NCBI RefSeq assembly: GCF_003594875.1
Contig: NZ_QZEY01000005.1
Span: forward strand, 434,001-498,000
Direction of reading: 5' to 3'
DNA: 64,000 nucleotides
Source: Bailinhaonella thermotolerans
GTDB taxonomy: Bacteria; Actinomycetota; Actinomycetes; Streptosporangiales; Streptosporangiaceae
Shown here: positions 50,508 to 58,296 of the stretch, piece after piece
How the letters are laid out: each line of letters starts with the position of its first letter
How positions within the stretch are numbered: position 1 is the first letter of the stretch
Program-made: the position numbers and the translations under genes
The notes under the pieces: generated by a model
Seen by the model: only the letters and a program-made list of their open reading frames with translations
What the model was told of the DNA's origin: nothing
The model's database searches: none

Positions 50508-52037
50508 GTGGCGGTGAGCGGGCGTGGGTGGGGACGGGTGGCGTTCTCGGCCGTCGGGGTCGCTGTCGGGCTCACCGTGCTCATCGGGGGCCTGGGGGCC
50601 TCGGCGATGGTGCCCCGGCTGGCGGGGGCGGGGTGGGAGCCGCCTTACTCGCTGGACGTGCGGCCCTCGGCGTACCTGGTGATCTCGATGGCGGCGCTGG
50701 CGATCCTGGCCGGGACCGGGGGGCTGGCGGCGGGGCTCGTCGCGGTGCGGCGGGGGTGGGACGCGCGCGGGCTGTCGGCGTTCGGGGCGCTTTCGGCCGT
50801 CGTGCTGGGGTTCCTGCCGCCCTCGGGCTCGTCCGACCACCTCAGTTACGCGGCGTACGGCAGGATCGCGGTGCTCGGGCTGGATCCGTACGCGGTGCCG
50901 CCCGAGGGGGTCCCCGGCGATCCGGTGACCGCCGACGTGGAGGAGTGGCGCGGGACCACCAGCGTCTACGGGCCGGTCGCCACGGCGGTGCAGGCGCTGG
51001 CCAGCCTGGTCGGCGGCGACTCGGTCCGGCTGACCGTGTTCGGGCTGTCCGTCGCGAACGTGGCGGCGTTCCTCGGGACCGGGTGGCTGCTGCGGCGGCT
51101 CTGGGCCGATCCGGAGCGGCGGCGCCGGGTCGCGCTGCTGTGGACGGCCAATCCGCTGCTGCTGTACCACCTCGTCGCGGGGGCGCACGTGGACGTGCTC
51201 GCGCTCGTCTTCGTGGTGGCGGCGGTCGTGACGTTCGGCCGGCTCCCGGTCGTGTCCGGCGCGCTGGTCGGGCTGGGCATGGCGGTGAAGCTGCCGGTCG
51301 GGCTGGTCTCGCTGGGGATCGCGTGGGCGCTGCGCCGGGACGTCCGCCGGCTGCTGGCCGTGGCGGGCTCCGCGCTGGTCGTGCTCGTCGCGGCGTACGC
51401 CCTGGTGGGCGGGCACGCCCTGGACCAGGTACGGCGGGCGAGCGAGTTCGTGTCGCTGGCCGTGCCGTGGCAGCTCGTGGACGGGCGGCGGCACGGTTTC
51501 GGGCTGCCCCGGGACGTGATCAGGTTCGCGTGGGTGGCGGTGGCGGTGCTGCTCGCCTGGCTGCTGCTGCGCGCGCTGCCCCGCGCCTACCCCGCCGGGG
51601 CACGGCCCGCCGGGGCGCCGCCGTACGGCGAGGGCGCGCCGCCGGACACCGGTGAGGACGCGCGGTCGGCGGCGGCGCGGGTGGGGCTGGCGGTGGTGTC
51701 GGCGTGGCTCCTGGCGGCGCCGTACTCGCTGCCCTGGTACGACGGGCTGGGGTTCGCGCTGCTGGCGATGGTGCCGGCGTCGGGGTTCGACGGGTTCGCG
51801 GTGGCGCGGACCGGCCTGCTGTCGCTGGCCTACCTGCCCGCGCGGGAGGCGGGGCGGCCGCCCGAGCTGGACTGGCTGGTGACGGTGGTGCGATCCCAGG
51901 TGGTGCCGTGGGCGCTCACCGCTCTGCTGGCGGGGCTGGTGTGGTGGGCTCTCGCGAGGCGGCCACGGTCGCCGTCAGGACCAGCGGGACCGCCACCGTC
52001 AGCGCCATCGCGGGGATCGCGATCCCCGAGTCGTTGA
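50508..52037 (+). CDS. GT-C mannosyltransferase, MptB-like
   Basis: 509 residues, 11-13 membrane helices. The first long outside loop has SSDHLSYAAYGRIAVLGLDPYAVPP, as in polyprenyl-phosphomannose-dependent alpha-1,6-mannosyltransferases (MptA/MptB); WTANPLLLYHLVAGAHVDVLALVF and LGMAVKLPVGLVSLGIAWAL also fit. It would extend a lipomannan-like or other envelope glycan. GTG 50508 follows GGAGGG by 6 bases. Its last 122 bases overlap the end of the convergent gene; the Pro/Ser tail (RPRSPSGPAGPPPSAP) is not conserved-looking. Confidence 0.82.
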   Translation: MAVSGRGWGRVAFSAVGVAVGLTVLIGGLGASAMVPRLAGAGWEPPYSLDVRPSAYLVISMAALAILAGTGGLAAGLVAVRRGWDARGLSAFGALSAVVLGFLPPSGSSDHLSYAAYGRIAVLGLDPYAVPPEGVPGDPVTADVEEWRGTTSVYGPVATAVQALASLVGGDSVRLTVFGLSVANVAAFLGTGWLLRRLWADPERRRRVALLWTANPLLLYHLVAGAHVDVLALVFVVAAVVTFGRLPVVSGALVGLGMAVKLPVGLVSLGIAWALRRDVRRLLAVAGSALVVLVAAYALVGGHALDQVRRASEFVSLAVPWQLVDGRRHGFGLPRDVIRFAWVAVAVLLAWLLLRALPRAYPAGARPAGAPPYGEGAPPDTGEDARSAAARVGLAVVSAWLLAAPYSLPWYDGLGFALLAMVPASGFDGFAVARTGLLSLAYLPAREAGRPPELDWLVTVVRSQVVPWALTALLAGLVWWALARRPRSPSGPAGPPPSAPSRGSRSPSR

Positions 52038-54318
52038 CCAGCAGGCCCGCCACGGCGGTCGTCAGCGCGCCGAACAGCGCCGGGCGCAGGGCGGGCGCGC
52101 GCCCGTAGGCGCGGTCCAGGGCGCTCACGCCGAGGGCGGAAGGACGCACGAGCACGAGGTACAGGAACGCCAGGCCCGCGACGGCGATCAGGGTCAGCTC
52201 GGCGTTGCCCAGCGTGCCGAGCATCGCGCCGAGCTTGCGGCCGAGGACGCCGACGGCCTCGCCGGTGAGGAGCTGGTCGAAGAACGCGCCCAGGTGGGTG
52301 CGCTCGTCCGCCGGGCGCAGCCAGTCCAGCCAGGCGGCCAGCAGCGTGAGCCCGGCCGCGCCCGCGGCGATCGCGAGCGCCAGCCGTACGGACAGCCGCA
52401 GCCCGGCCAGCATGACCGCGAGGATGGCGACGCCGGGGACGAAGGACAGGACGCCGCCGAAGTCCGCGCCCCAGCCGGGCCAGCCGTCGATCACCACGGC
52501 CAGGCCGCCCAGCGCGACGGTCGCGATCATGCCGGCGCGGCGACCGGCGTACTGCGCCAGGCCGCCCAGCGCGAGGATCACGCCGGTGGCGTACACGGCG
52601 AAGGCGATATTGCTGAAGCCGTAGAAACGCCCACCGGTGACCGGTTCGTACCCGGTCACGGCGTTGACCTGGAGCCGCGAGCCGGTCACCACGTCGATCG
52701 CGAGCGCGACGGCGGTGATCGCCGCGACCGCCGTGAGCGGGCCGAGCACGTGCCGCCGCCAGGGCCCGGCGAGCGCGATCGCGGCGATCAGCGCGGCGAA
52801 GCCCAGGATCGACGCGAGCACGCCCAGCATCGGCCGGTCCCACCGCCACCACGGCACGAGCTGCGCCAGGAACGTCGAGACCCCGATCGCCCCGCTGACC
52901 AGCGCGACCGCCGTCGTCGCCCGCAGCGTCCAGCGGCGTACGGCTCGCGCCCGCGGCCCGCTGCCGGGGCGGGCGCCCCGCCGTACGGCGATCGCGGCGA
53001 ACAGGTAGAACAGGAGCTGGGCGGCCATGAAGACGATGAAGAACGGGCGGCGCACCTCGCGCATGACCTGGCTGGCCCGGTCGGCCGAGGCGAGCGTGTC
53101 GGCGATCTGGGCGGGGGTGTCGGGGGTGGGGCGGCTCTCCCACTGGCGGCCCACGGCCCCGGCGGGACGGTCGAGGCCGAGCGCGGACAGGGCGGTGACG
53201 GTCAGGTCGGTCAGCGTGACGAGCTGCTGCTGCCGGGTGGAGGCCGAGGTCAGGTAGCCGCGGCGAGCGGACGCCCCGGTTCCGGAGGCGGTCCCGGTGG
53301 TGCCAGAGGCGGCCCCGGCGGTCCCGGTGGTGCCGGTGGCCAGGGCCAGGTTGAGGTGGGCGAGGGTGGAGGTGTCCGACACCCCCGCGACCAGCACCTT
53401 CCGGCCCGCTCCCAGCGCGGACAGGACCTCCCCCGCCCGCGCGTCCGCCTGCCGTACGGCGTCGCGGCGCTGGGCGGCGGTCAGGTCGCGGCCGGGGGGC
53501 AGGGCGAGCCAGGCGCGGGCGAGGGCGTCCGCCTCGGCCACGACCAGGTGGAAGTCGCCGCGCAGCCCGGCGGGCTCGTCCGCGTATCCGTCGAGCCTGC
53601 CGTTCTCGTCGGCGGCGGCCAGCGCGGCGCCCGGCCCGACGGCGGCCGTCCGCAGCCCGGCCCGGCGTACGGTCCCGCCCAGCAGGCCGGCCCGCGCGGC
53701 GAAGGAGGTGGCCCGGTTGGCGGCGGCGAGGGCGGCGTGCCCGGGGATGGACGCCCCGGCGCCGTCCCGGCTGACCGGGCCCGGCGGGCGGCAGTTCCCC
53801 CCGCCCTCGGTGGCGCGCTGGCCGGCGGAGACCGTGAGCCAGCCGGCGACGGGGCAGGTCTGCGAGTGGCCGGAGGAGGGGACGGCGCGGGTGCTCATGG
53901 AGGCCGCGGAGCCGGTCGCGAGCAGCCTCCACAGGTTCGGGGTGCCTTCGGGCGAGACGTCGTCCCACCGGAGTCCCGGCACGCCGAGGATCAGCACTCC
54001 GCCCGAAGCGCCCCCCGGAACACCCCCCGGAGCGGTCCCCGGAGAACCCTCCGGAGCGGCCTGTGGAGCGGCCTGTGGAAAACCCGCGCCCTGTGGAGCG
54101 CGCCCGGACTGTGGAAAACGCGTCCCCACCGGGGAAACCGCGCCCTGTGGAGAAGGAAGCGCCTGTGGAGAATGCCACGACGTTATCCCCAGGTTGTGGA
54201 TAACTTGTGCGGAACTCCCGCCAGACAGGGACAAGACGCCAGTGCAGGCTGTGGACAGCACGATCAGGACGCGGAGCAGTCCATCCACAGCTCGGCGCAC
54301 CCCACCTGGTCTCGGCAT
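51916..54318 (-). CDS. Phosphatase-like domain fused to multi-pass membrane domain
   Basis: 800 residues. A signal-anchor (about 10-35), a low-complexity Ser/Pro/Gln/Gly linker (40-110), an outside domain (about 115-360) starting VLILGVPGLRWDDVSPEGTPNLWRLLATGS, which looks like the alkaline-phosphatase/phosphodiesterase fold, then about 10 membrane helices with the loops NAVTGYEPVTGGRFYGFSNIAF, GWPGWGADFGGVLSFVPG and LLVNDSGIAIPAMAL. Such proteins occur in many actinobacteria beside glycosyltransferases, which is also the case here, and are unassigned. Start ATG 54318 after the leader-like region; the 3' end overlaps the convergent mannosyltransferase. Confidence 0.8.
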   Translation of the reverse strand: MPRPGGVRRAVDGLLRVLIVLSTACTGVLSLSGGSSAQVIHNLGITSWHSPQALPSPQGAVSPVGTRFPQSGRAPQGAGFPQAAPQAAPEGSPGTAPGGVPGGASGGVLILGVPGLRWDDVSPEGTPNLWRLLATGSAASMSTRAVPSSGHSQTCPVAGWLTVSAGQRATEGGGNCRPPGPVSRDGAGASIPGHAALAAANRATSFAARAGLLGGTVRRAGLRTAAVGPGAALAAADENGRLDGYADEPAGLRGDFHLVVAEADALARAWLALPPGRDLTAAQRRDAVRQADARAGEVLSALGAGRKVLVAGVSDTSTLAHLNLALATGTTGTAGAASGTTGTASGTGASARRGYLTSASTRQQQLVTLTDLTVTALSALGLDRPAGAVGRQWESRPTPDTPAQIADTLASADRASQVMREVRRPFFIVFMAAQLLFYLFAAIAVRRGARPGSGPRARAVRRWTLRATTAVALVSGAIGVSTFLAQLVPWWRWDRPMLGVLASILGFAALIAAIALAGPWRRHVLGPLTAVAAITAVALAIDVVTGSRLQVNAVTGYEPVTGGRFYGFSNIAFAVYATGVILALGGLAQYAGRRAGMIATVALGGLAVVIDGWPGWGADFGGVLSFVPGVAILAVMLAGLRLSVRLALAIAAGAAGLTLLAAWLDWLRPADERTHLGAFFDQLLTGEAVGVLGRKLGAMLGTLGNAELTLIAVAGLAFLYLVLVRPSALGVSALDRAYGRAPALRPALFGALTTAVAGLLVNDSGIAIPAMALTVAVPLVLTATVAASREPTTPAPPAER
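54062..54290. other. Cluster of DnaA-box-like words inside coding sequence
   Basis: TGTGGANNN occurs at 54062, 54074, 54092, 54110, 54146, 54164, 54195 and 54250, plus the opposite-strand TCCACA at 54284. The copy at 54195-54203 is the exact complement of TTATCCACA; those at 54074 and 54110 differ by one base. They lie in the linker-coding part of the 800-residue protein, where they spell repeated Pro-Gln. Confidence 0.5.
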
Positions 54319-54381
54319 CCGCTCACGGTAGCCTCTCCGCGAGCCGGAAGCGGGACCGGAACCACGGGGGGAGGGAGATCG

Positions 54382-55599
54382 GTGCGAACCACCCGCGCGC
54401 TTCTCACGCGGTGGCTGCCGGGCGTGCTGCTGGCGGTGGCCGCGGTCGCCCCGCTGGTGATCTACTGGACGACCAACCCGGACGACCAGCGCCTCGTGGA
54501 CCTGGAGGTCTACCGCCTGGGCGGCGAGATGGCGCTCACCGGGCGGCCGGTCTACGACGCGTTCACGCCCGCGCCGCAACTGCTGCCGTTCACCTACCCG
54601 CCGATCGCCGCGCTGCTGGCCGTACCGCTCGCGCTCATGTCCTGGCCGGTCGCGCAGTGGGTCTGGATCGCGCTGATCTACCTGACCCTGGCCGTCACCG
54701 TGGCCTACTCCTTCCGGCGGCTGCTCCCCCGCGCCGGCGCCTGGGCCCCCGTCGCGTGCGGCGCGCTCGTGGCCGCCACGGCGTACCTCATGCCGATCCG
54801 CGACCAGACGAGGTTCGGCCAGGTCGACGTCATCCTCGTCGCGCTGTGCCTGGCCGACTGCGCCGCCCGCAACCCCCGCTGGCCGCGGGGCCTGCTCATC
54901 GGCATCGCGACGGCGGTCAAGCTCACCCCCGGCGTGTTCCTGATCTACCTGTGGATATCCGGCCGCCGCAGGGCCGCGGTGGTGGCCGCCGCCACCACCG
55001 CCGCGCTCACGCTGCTGCCGTTCGCGATCATCCCGGGCGACGCCGCCGACTTCTGGTTCTCCGCGCTGCTCGACTCCGAGCGGCTGGGCGCCAACAAGGC
55101 CACCACCAACCAGTCCATGCGCGGCATGCTGCTCCGCCTCTACCTGCCCGAGCCCCTGTCCACGCTGATCTGGCTCGCGCTCGTGGCCGTCGTCGCGTGG
55201 TACGGCTTCCGCGCGGCCCGCAGGGCGTCCCTCGACGGCCACGAGATCACCGGGGCCGCGCTGACCGGGCTGATGGCCGTGCTCCTGTCGCCGGTGGCCT
55301 GGATCCACCACCTGGCCTGGATCGTCCTCGCGCTCGGCGCCCTGGCCGGCGAGGGCCGCGACCGCGCCCGCCTGCTCATGGCCGCCGCCGTCGCCGTCTT
55401 CTACACCGTCCCCGTCCCCTGGTACGGCGTGAGCCTGCTGACCATGGCACGCGACACGCCCTGGCTCGTCGTGCCCGGAAAGATCGTCCAGGACGGGTAC
55501 GGCCTCGGGGCCCTGGCGCTGGTGTGGATACTCGCGGTGTGGCTGCGCGGGCGGCGGCCGGAGGTGGCGGTCGGCCCCGCGGGCTCGGCGCGGGAGTGA
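54382..55599 (+). CDS. GT-C glycosyltransferase, GT87/DUF2029 family
   Basis: 405 residues, 9-11 membrane helices. The GT87 marks are VDLEVYRLGGEMALTGRPVYD (Asp in the first outside loop), FTYPPIAALLAVPL, FGQVDVILVALCLAD, GIATAVKLTPGVFLIYLW and SPVAWIHHLAWIVLALG. Relatives add mannose or arabinose from a polyprenyl phosphate donor in mycobacterial lipoglycans (PimE-like, AftC-like). GTG at 54382 follows GAGGGAG. It is divergent from the phosphatase-like membrane protein. Confidence 0.86.
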   Translation: MRTTRALLTRWLPGVLLAVAAVAPLVIYWTTNPDDQRLVDLEVYRLGGEMALTGRPVYDAFTPAPQLLPFTYPPIAALLAVPLALMSWPVAQWVWIALIYLTLAVTVAYSFRRLLPRAGAWAPVACGALVAATAYLMPIRDQTRFGQVDVILVALCLADCAARNPRWPRGLLIGIATAVKLTPGVFLIYLWISGRRRAAVVAAATTAALTLLPFAIIPGDAADFWFSALLDSERLGANKATTNQSMRGMLLRLYLPEPLSTLIWLALVAVVAWYGFRAARRASLDGHEITGAALTGLMAVLLSPVAWIHHLAWIVLALGALAGEGRDRARLLMAAAVAVFYTVPVPWYGVSLLTMARDTPWLVVPGKIVQDGYGLGALALVWILAVWLRGRRPEVAVGPAGSARE

Positions 55600-55664
55600 C
55601 GGAATCCGGCGGAATCGGCCCGGATTAGTCGGCCCCGGTATCAGCGCCCGGTCCGACCAATGAC

Positions 55665-55670
55665 TACGCT
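55665..55670 (+). promoter_or_regulatory. -10 box for leaderless DUF4446 mRNA
   Basis: TACGCT, 7 bases, then the GTG at 55678. Confidence 0.45.
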
Positions 55671-55677
55671 TTGTTAG

Positions 55678-56082
55678 GTGTTGCTTACGAGCGTGGCCCT
55701 AGTGGCCGGTCTAGCGGGTCTGTTCGCCGGGTTGCTCGCCTACAACAAGGCCCGGCGCGTGGTCGCCGACGCCCTCGCCATGCTCGCGCGCCATTCGGCC
55801 GCCGAGGGCACGGTGGACCCCCGGGCCATCCGCGACGTCGCCGTGTCGCGCTACGACGCGCTCGCGGAGATGACCGGGCGGCTCTCGTTCTCCGTCGCGA
55901 TGCTCAACGGCATGGGCGACGGCATCGTCCTGACGTCCATCAACGGCCGCTCCGAGACGCGCACCTACGTCCGGCCGATCGTGGGCGGCGAGGGCGTGCA
56001 GCCGCTGTCGCCCGAGGAGGAGCACGTCGTGCGCGCGGCGCGGCTGGGGCAGGGTCCGGATGTCGGCGCCGCGAACGCGTGA
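55678..56082 (+). CDS. DUF4446 family protein
   Basis: 134 residues: one N-terminal membrane helix (SVALVAGLAGLFAGLLAYNKARR) and a conserved part DVAVSRYDALAEMTGRLSFSVAMLNGMGDGIVLTSINGRSETRTYVRPI that defines DUF4446. In mycobacteria and streptomycetes the family often sits next to pheA and serS near the origin, as here. Role unknown. 19 bases separate it from pheA, which has its own promoter box. Confidence 0.92.
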   Translation: MLLTSVALVAGLAGLFAGLLAYNKARRVVADALAMLARHSAAEGTVDPRAIRDVAVSRYDALAEMTGRLSFSVAMLNGMGDGIVLTSINGRSETRTYVRPIVGGEGVQPLSPEEEHVVRAARLGQGPDVGAANA

Positions 56083-56088
56083 ATCTCG

Positions 56089-56094
56089 TAACCT
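56089..56094 (+). promoter_or_regulatory. -10 box for leaderless pheA mRNA
   Basis: TAACCT, 7 bases, then the ATG at 56102; no ribosome site. Confidence 0.5.
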
Positions 56095-56101
56095 GGACCC
56101 C

Positions 56102-57022
56102 ATGTCTACCCTCGCCTACCTCGGACCCGAAGGCACCTTCACCGAGGCGGCCCTCCGGTCGTTCGCGCCCGACGCCCCGCGCATCCCGTGCGCGACGGTC
56201 GGCGCGGCCTTCGACGCCGTACGGCGGGGCGAGGCCGACGGGGCGGTCGTCCCCCTGGAGAACTCCGTCGAGGGCGCGGTCAACGCCACCCTCGACGAGC
56301 TCGCCGCCGGGGAGCCGCTGCTGATCCACGGCGAGGTGCTGCTGCCGGTGTCGTTCGCGCTGCTCGCCCGGCCCGAGACCGAGCTGGAGGACGTCAAGCG
56401 CGTCGTCACCCACCCGCACGCCCACGCCCAGTGCCGGGGGTTCCTCGCCGGGACGCTGCCCCGCGCCGAGGTCTTCACCGCCGCCTCCACCGCCGCGGCG
56501 GCCATGGCGGTCTCCGACCCGACCTCCCACTACGACGCCGCGATCGCCGCGCCCATCGCCGGTGAGCACTACGGCCTGCGGGCCCTGGCCACGGGCATCG
56601 GCGACCGGCCCGACACGGTCACCCGCTTCGTCGTCGTGCGTCGCCCCGGCCCCCTCCCGCCGCCCTCCGGCGCCGACCGCACCACCCTGGTCGCCTTCAT
56701 CGCCGACGACCACCCCGGGGCCCTGCTGGAGATCCTCTTCGAGTTCGCCGTGCGCGGGGTCAGCCTCACCCGCATCGAGTCCCGGCCCACCGGCGACGGC
56801 ATCGGCCGTTACTTCTTCCACATCGACTGCGAGGGCCACGTCTCGGACGCCCGCGTCGGCGAGGCCCTGACCGGGCTCCGCCGCATCTGCGCCAACGTCC
56901 GCTTCCTCGGCAGCTACCGCCGGGCCGACGGGGCCGCCCCCACCCTCCGCCCCGGCACCACCGACCCGGACTTCACCCGGGCCGCCGCCTGGCTCACCAG
57001 CATCCGCGCCGGCCAGGTCTGA
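56102..57022 (+). CDS. pheA: Prephenate dehydratase
   Basis: 306 residues. Catalytic domain about 1-180: AYLGPEGTFTEAAL, VPLENSVEGAVNATLDEL and the Thr-Arg-Phe of DTVTRFVVV. ACT domain about 195-275: HPGALLEILFEFAVRGVSLTRIESRPTGDGIGRYFFHID, with GALL and ESRP, the phenylalanine-binding motifs. It makes phenylpyruvate from prephenate and is fed back by phenylalanine. No chorismate mutase part. Confidence 0.97.
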   Translation: MSTLAYLGPEGTFTEAALRSFAPDAPRIPCATVGAAFDAVRRGEADGAVVPLENSVEGAVNATLDELAAGEPLLIHGEVLLPVSFALLARPETELEDVKRVVTHPHAHAQCRGFLAGTLPRAEVFTAASTAAAAMAVSDPTSHYDAAIAAPIAGEHYGLRALATGIGDRPDTVTRFVVVRRPGPLPPPSGADRTTLVAFIADDHPGALLEILFEFAVRGVSLTRIESRPTGDGIGRYFFHIDCEGHVSDARVGEALTGLRRICANVRFLGSYRRADGAAPTLRPGTTDPDFTRAAAWLTSIRAGQV

Positions 57023-57102
57023 CCCCGGCACGGCCGCGCCCCGTCCCCCCGGGACCCGCCCGCCGGAGCCGTGATGAGGACCCGGCGGGCCGGTGAGCCG
57101 GA

Positions 57103-57843
57103 TCAGCGCCCCTCGGCCTCGGAGAAGACCGCCAGGGCCTCGGCGTCGGAGTAGGTCCCCGTGATGTATTCGGCGACCCAGGCCGCCGCGTCGCCGTACC
57201 CGCTGGCGGCGACGATCCGCCGCGCCGCGGCCTCGCGGTCGTAGAGGGTCCGGCGGAGGCTCACCGCGCCGGTGTCGCCGTCGAGGAGGGCCCAGTGGGC
57301 GCCCGCCGTGCCGTACGGCATGCCGACGGAGCCGGGGTTGACCACCAGGGTGCGGTCGGCCAGGCGGGTGAAGGGCATGTGGGTGTTGCCGAGCACGACG
57401 GTGTCGGCGGCGACGCCCGCGAGGATCTCGGACCAGCGGGACATGGGGCTGTCCACGAGGATGATCTCGTCGTCGCGGCGCGGGGTGGCGTGGACGAAGA
57501 GGGTCGTGCCCAGCCGGCCGAGGTCCACCACCTGGCGCGACGGGAGGCCGGCGAGGAGCCGCACCTGGTCGTCGCGCAGCTCCCGCGCGGCCCAGACGGA
57601 GATCTCGAACTCGCAGGGCTTGCCCTCGACCACCTCGACCAGCTCCCGGTCGGCGTTGCCGCTCAGCCAGCGCGCCCGGTCGCCCAGGGACACCAGCAGA
57701 TCCAGGGTCTCCACCGGCATCGGCCCCGCGGCCAGGTCCCCGGTCAGCACGAGGAGGTCGGCGCTCGCGACGTCCGGCTCGGCCAGTACCGCCTCCAGCG
57801 CCGGAAGAACCCCATGTATGTCGGACAAAACGGCGACTCGCAT
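57103..57843 (-). CDS. Metallophosphoesterase, YfcE type
   Basis: 246 residues. Metal ligands of the calcineurin-like fold: SDIHG, TGDLAAG, SGNADRE, VHATP, and GNTHMPF. VVNPGSVGMPYG is the usual YfcE C-terminal motif. It hydrolyses phosphodiesters; substrate unknown. It is convergent with pheA. Confidence 0.92.
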   Translation of the reverse strand: MRVAVLSDIHGVLPALEAVLAEPDVASADLLVLTGDLAAGPMPVETLDLLVSLGDRARWLSGNADRELVEVVEGKPCEFEISVWAARELRDDQVRLLAGLPSRQVVDLGRLGTTLFVHATPRRDDEIILVDSPMSRWSEILAGVAADTVVLGNTHMPFTRLADRTLVVNPGSVGMPYGTAGAHWALLDGDTGAVSLRRTLYDREAAARRIVAASGYGDAAAWVAEYITGTYSDAEALAVFSEAEGR

Positions 57844-58051
57844 GGCCCCACCCTGCCCTCCGCCACACCCTCTGTCACCACCGTTCGCCCACCGCGCAAA
57901 CCGCGCCCCTGACCCGCGCGCGCCCCTGACCCGCCCCTGGCGCGAGCCGTACGGCCTCAGCGCCCCGCCCCGGCGGCTCGGGCGCCCCGAAGCCTCCCGC
58001 GAGGCTCACGCCCCGCTACGGCACCTTCCGGCTCCTCTCCCTCCTCCTCCC

Positions 58052-58109
58052 TCGCCGTGATCATGCGGTTTCGCGCACACCCTGTGTTCAAACCGCATGA
58101 TCACGGCGA
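58052..58109. repeat. Dispersed palindromic element, copy C (inverted)
   Basis: A perfect 20-base stem (58052-58071 with 58090-58109), core CGCCGTGATCATGCGGTTT, and an 18-base loop holding GCGCACACCCTGTG, which is the complement of the loop in copies A and B. It lies in the 453-base gap 57844-58296 between divergent genes; the rest of the gap is GC-rich with no gene. Confidence 0.85.
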
Positions 58110-58283
58110 AGGGGGAGGACGCGTGCCGCAGGGCGCCGCGCGGGGTCGGGGCGGGGACGGACGGCGCGGGCTGCGAGAGGCGTGCCGGGGCGATGACGGG
58201 AGCCGTCCGGGAGGGGAAGGGGTGTGGGCTGGGCTGGGGCGCGCTGGGGGGATATCCGGGCGCGGGCGGGAGGGCCGCACCGG

Positions 58284-58289
58284 TAGCCT
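58284..58289 (+). promoter_or_regulatory. -10 box for leaderless serS mRNA
   Basis: TAGCCT, 7 bases, then the GTG at 58297. With no leader, a T-box control of serS is excluded. Confidence 0.5.
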
Positions 58290-58296
58290 TCGGTTT

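Noticed and set aside
49674-50584. Frames coding TPREG or EEAPPEG-type repeats
   Set aside because: They read through the degenerate tandem repeats and palindromes; no start signals or conservation clues.
52294-55599. 1101-codon plus-strand frame ending in the GT87 protein
   Set aside because: The first 695 codons are antisense to the 800-residue membrane protein; GT87 starts at 54382 after a ribosome site.
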